A DNA stretch of 46,117 bases. Origin: an uncultured Treponema sp. (GTDB lineage: Bacteria > Spirochaetota > Spirochaetia > Treponematales > Treponemataceae). The position numbers and the translations under genes were made by a program. The notes under the pieces were generated by a model. The model was not told where the DNA came from, did no database searches, and saw only the letters and a program-made list of their open reading frames with translations. Location: NCBI GenBank assembly GCA_946532115.1, contig CAMNBC010000004.1:1-46117 (forward strand), given 5' to 3'. Position 1 is the stretch's first letter. Every line of letters starts with the position of its first letter. This document shows positions 44,992-46,117 of this stretch, piece by piece.

Positions 44992-45050
44992 CAAAACTTC
45001 AAAGCCGACAAACCGGTCAAGCCGGTTTGCGTTTTAACCAGTTGTTATGT
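44986..45050 (+). other. integron attC recombination site
   Basis: R'' is ACCTAAC at 44986-44992 (fits RYYYAAC) and R' is GTTATGT at 45044-45050 (fits GTT, less so RRRY). Between them the site folds as an imperfect palindrome: TAACAA pairs with TTGTTA, and CAAACCGG (45009-45016) pairs with CCGGTTTG (45022-45029). The opening TAACAAAAC, then TTCAAAGCCGA, resembles classical attC sites. Its 65-bp length is in the normal range. Confidence 0.7.
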
Positions 45051-45087
45051 GAACACCCGCACTAGTGTGCTTGTTTTAGGGAAAATT

Positions 45088-45831
45088 ATGGAAAAAGGTC
45101 TAACAGGAAATAAATTAAAAATCATTGCAATTCTTTCAATGACACTCGATCATGTAATCAGCGTGCTCTATCCAAATTATCCGACAGATTGGTGGATAAT
45201 TTTACTTCATATACTCGGAAGGCTTGCTGCTCCAATTTTCTGGTATATGGTGGCTGAAGGATATCATTATACACATGATGTAAAAAAATATCTTTTAAGG
45301 CTTTTTATCTTTTCTGTAATCGGACACTTTGCATATAATTTTGCATTTGGGATTCCTTTCATTCCTTTTAAAACAAGCTGCTTCAATCAAACAAGTGTAA
45401 TATGGCCGCTTTTTCTTGGAGTCTTGGGTTTGACAATTTCTGATTCTGAACAATTAAAGCAGTGGCAAAAAACATTATTAATATTTGTGCTTTCTGCACT
45501 AGCTTTTCCAGCAGACTGGTCAAGTCCAGCTTTTCTTATAATCATATATTTTGGGGCAAATCGCGGTAATTTTAAAAAGCAAATGTTTATGATGCTTTTG
45601 TGGGTTGCAGTTTATGCCACAGTTTATGCAATTTTTATAAATCCAATATATGGAATTCTTCAAATGGGCGTCGCTCTAACAATTCCTTTACTCAAAAATT
45701 ATAATGGTCAAAGAGGCTCTTTTAAGGGAATGAAATATTTCTTTTACTGGTATTATCCTATTCATCTTGTTATCTGTGGAATTATCAGGATACTCGTAAA
45801 TGGAAATATTGGAGTTATGATTGGTGGGTAA
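45088..45831 (+). CDS. TraX-family membrane protein
   Basis: The 247-residue polytopic protein starts at ATG 45088 behind TTAGGGAAAA; a GTG 13 codons earlier lacks a ribosome site. The TraX signature is clear: LKIIAILSMTLDHVISVLYP, then LHILGRLAAPIFWYMVAEGY, and near the end KYFFYWYYPIHLVI. F-plasmid TraX acetylates pilin, but chromosomal relatives have other, mostly unknown acyl-transfer roles. About eight membrane segments are present. It starts 37 bp after the attC site, though no second attC is seen after it. Confidence 0.85.
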   Translation: MEKGLTGNKLKIIAILSMTLDHVISVLYPNYPTDWWIILLHILGRLAAPIFWYMVAEGYHYTHDVKKYLLRLFIFSVIGHFAYNFAFGIPFIPFKTSCFNQTSVIWPLFLGVLGLTISDSEQLKQWQKTLLIFVLSALAFPADWSSPAFLIIIYFGANRGNFKKQMFMMLLWVAVYATVYAIFINPIYGILQMGVALTIPLLKNYNGQRGSFKGMKYFFYWYYPIHLVICGIIRILVNGNIGVMIGG

Positions 45832-45852
45832 ACTCATGGAACATTGTTTCAA

Positions 45853-45990
45853 CTGACAGTTTCCTTCATTTCCGCTATAATACCCTTATCTGCCACCGGG
45901 TAGGAATGTGCCGGGAACTTTCATCCCTATAACATTCAGCCACATCGTAAGGTCTTTGAAGATGGGCAATCTTTCTCTAAGGAGTCGTCC
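45853..45990 (+). promoter_or_regulatory. promoter and 100-nt leader of the EamA-like gene
   Basis: CTGACA (45853-45858), 17 bp, TATAAT (45876-45881) is a strong promoter. The leader of about 100 nt is more G+C-rich than its surroundings, with GAATGT/ACATTC and other possible pairs, before AAGGAG and ATG 45991. Transporters of this class often have riboswitch leaders; none was recognised with confidence. Confidence 0.55.
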
Positions 45991-46117
45991 ATGTTCAATT
46001 ACATCTGGCCGCTTTTAATCATTATTTTTTCAAACACACTTTATCAGATTTGCGCAAAGGGAATCCCTGAGCAGATGAACACTTATGCCAGCATGACAAT
46101 CACTTATGCTGTGGCAA
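45991..46117 (+). CDS. EamA/DMT-like small-molecule transporter, N-terminal part
   Basis: TAAGGAGTCGTCC precedes ATG 45991. The visible 42 residues (MFNYIWPLLIIIFSNTLYQI, then CAKGIPEQMNTYASMTITYA) match the first membrane helix and loop of EamA/DMT exporters. The gene runs off the right edge. Confidence 0.6.
   Translation, partial: MFNYIWPLLIIIFSNTLYQICAKGIPEQMNTYASMTITYAVA

Larger units (their letters stand above)
44135..45044 (+). mobile_element. probable integron gene cassette with toxin-antitoxin genes
   Basis: The left end begins at GTTAGGT (44134-44140) and the right end is the attC site 44986-45050. In a cassette the first bases after the G of GTTRRRY must complement its own attC R'' box. 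Here R'' is ACCTAAC (44986-44992), the exact complement of GTTAGGT. The toxin stop codon lies inside R'', as is common in cassettes. No integrase gene is in the window. Confidence 0.65.

Noticed and set aside
1-46117. tRNA, rRNA, transposase or phage structural genes
   Set aside because: None was seen on either strand when reading the sequence and its frames; a dedicated RNA-gene search was not possible here.

Overview
The window is AT-rich (about one third G+C). It most likely comes from a host-associated spirochaete of the genus Treponema. This is an inference from BspA-type leucine-rich-repeat proteins, a FliM-like flagellar switch protein, a spirochaete-style integron attC site and the general gene style. 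No rRNA or tRNA gene was seen.

Left part (1-17.5 kb), ordinary genes and defence. After a cut-off YiiX-like hydrolase and a decayed fragment comes a catabolic pair on the minus strand: a GPH sugar symporter and a GH5 endoglycosylceramidase-like hydrolase. A divergent MerR-family regulator faces them across a promoter with the 19-bp spacer and dyad typical of MerR control. Next are an AddB/AddA-type recombination nuclease-helicase pair, three unrecognised small genes, a half-length M16C peptidase, and a three-gene type IV (McrBC-type) restriction operon whose specificity module is encoded separately.

Middle (17.7-27.6 kb), an unusual regulatory and proteolysis cluster. It holds a FliM-FliN-like fusion, a tiny winged-helix protein divergent from a sigma factor, a DUF2075 helicase-nuclease, a ClpP paralogue with Asn where the catalytic Asp should be, a two-domain AAA+ ATPase next to it, a second sigma factor and a rhomboid protease.

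Right-middle (27.6-43.2 kb), an accessory region. It contains gene fragments, three BspA-like LRR genes, many short unknown genes, a NYN/OST-HTH protein, a 623-residue orphan with a sigma-like linker motif, a third and divergent sigma factor, a pair of paralogous 'TTYFYW' genes and an SF1 helicase. Six genes across this region (clpP, a sigma factor, rhomboid, a 141-aa gene and both TTYFYW genes) share one promoter form, TTGCCA-N17-CATANW. The third sigma factor has His at the residue matching E. coli sigma70 Q437, where Q437H permits C at -12. The main hypothesis is therefore a self-contained accessory sigma regulon that drives a proteolytic module (ClpP-AAA, rhomboid) and unknown effectors. 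A 19-bp palindrome, TTTCTCA-N5-TGAGAAA, occurs near two of the three sigma genes and may set the cascade's input.

Right end (43.2-46.1 kb), broken genes and an integron cassette. Truncated genes mark a recombination edge. They are followed by a probable integron gene cassette carrying a Phd-ParE toxin-antitoxin pair with a well-formed attC site, then a TraX-family membrane protein and the start of an EamA/DMT-like transporter.
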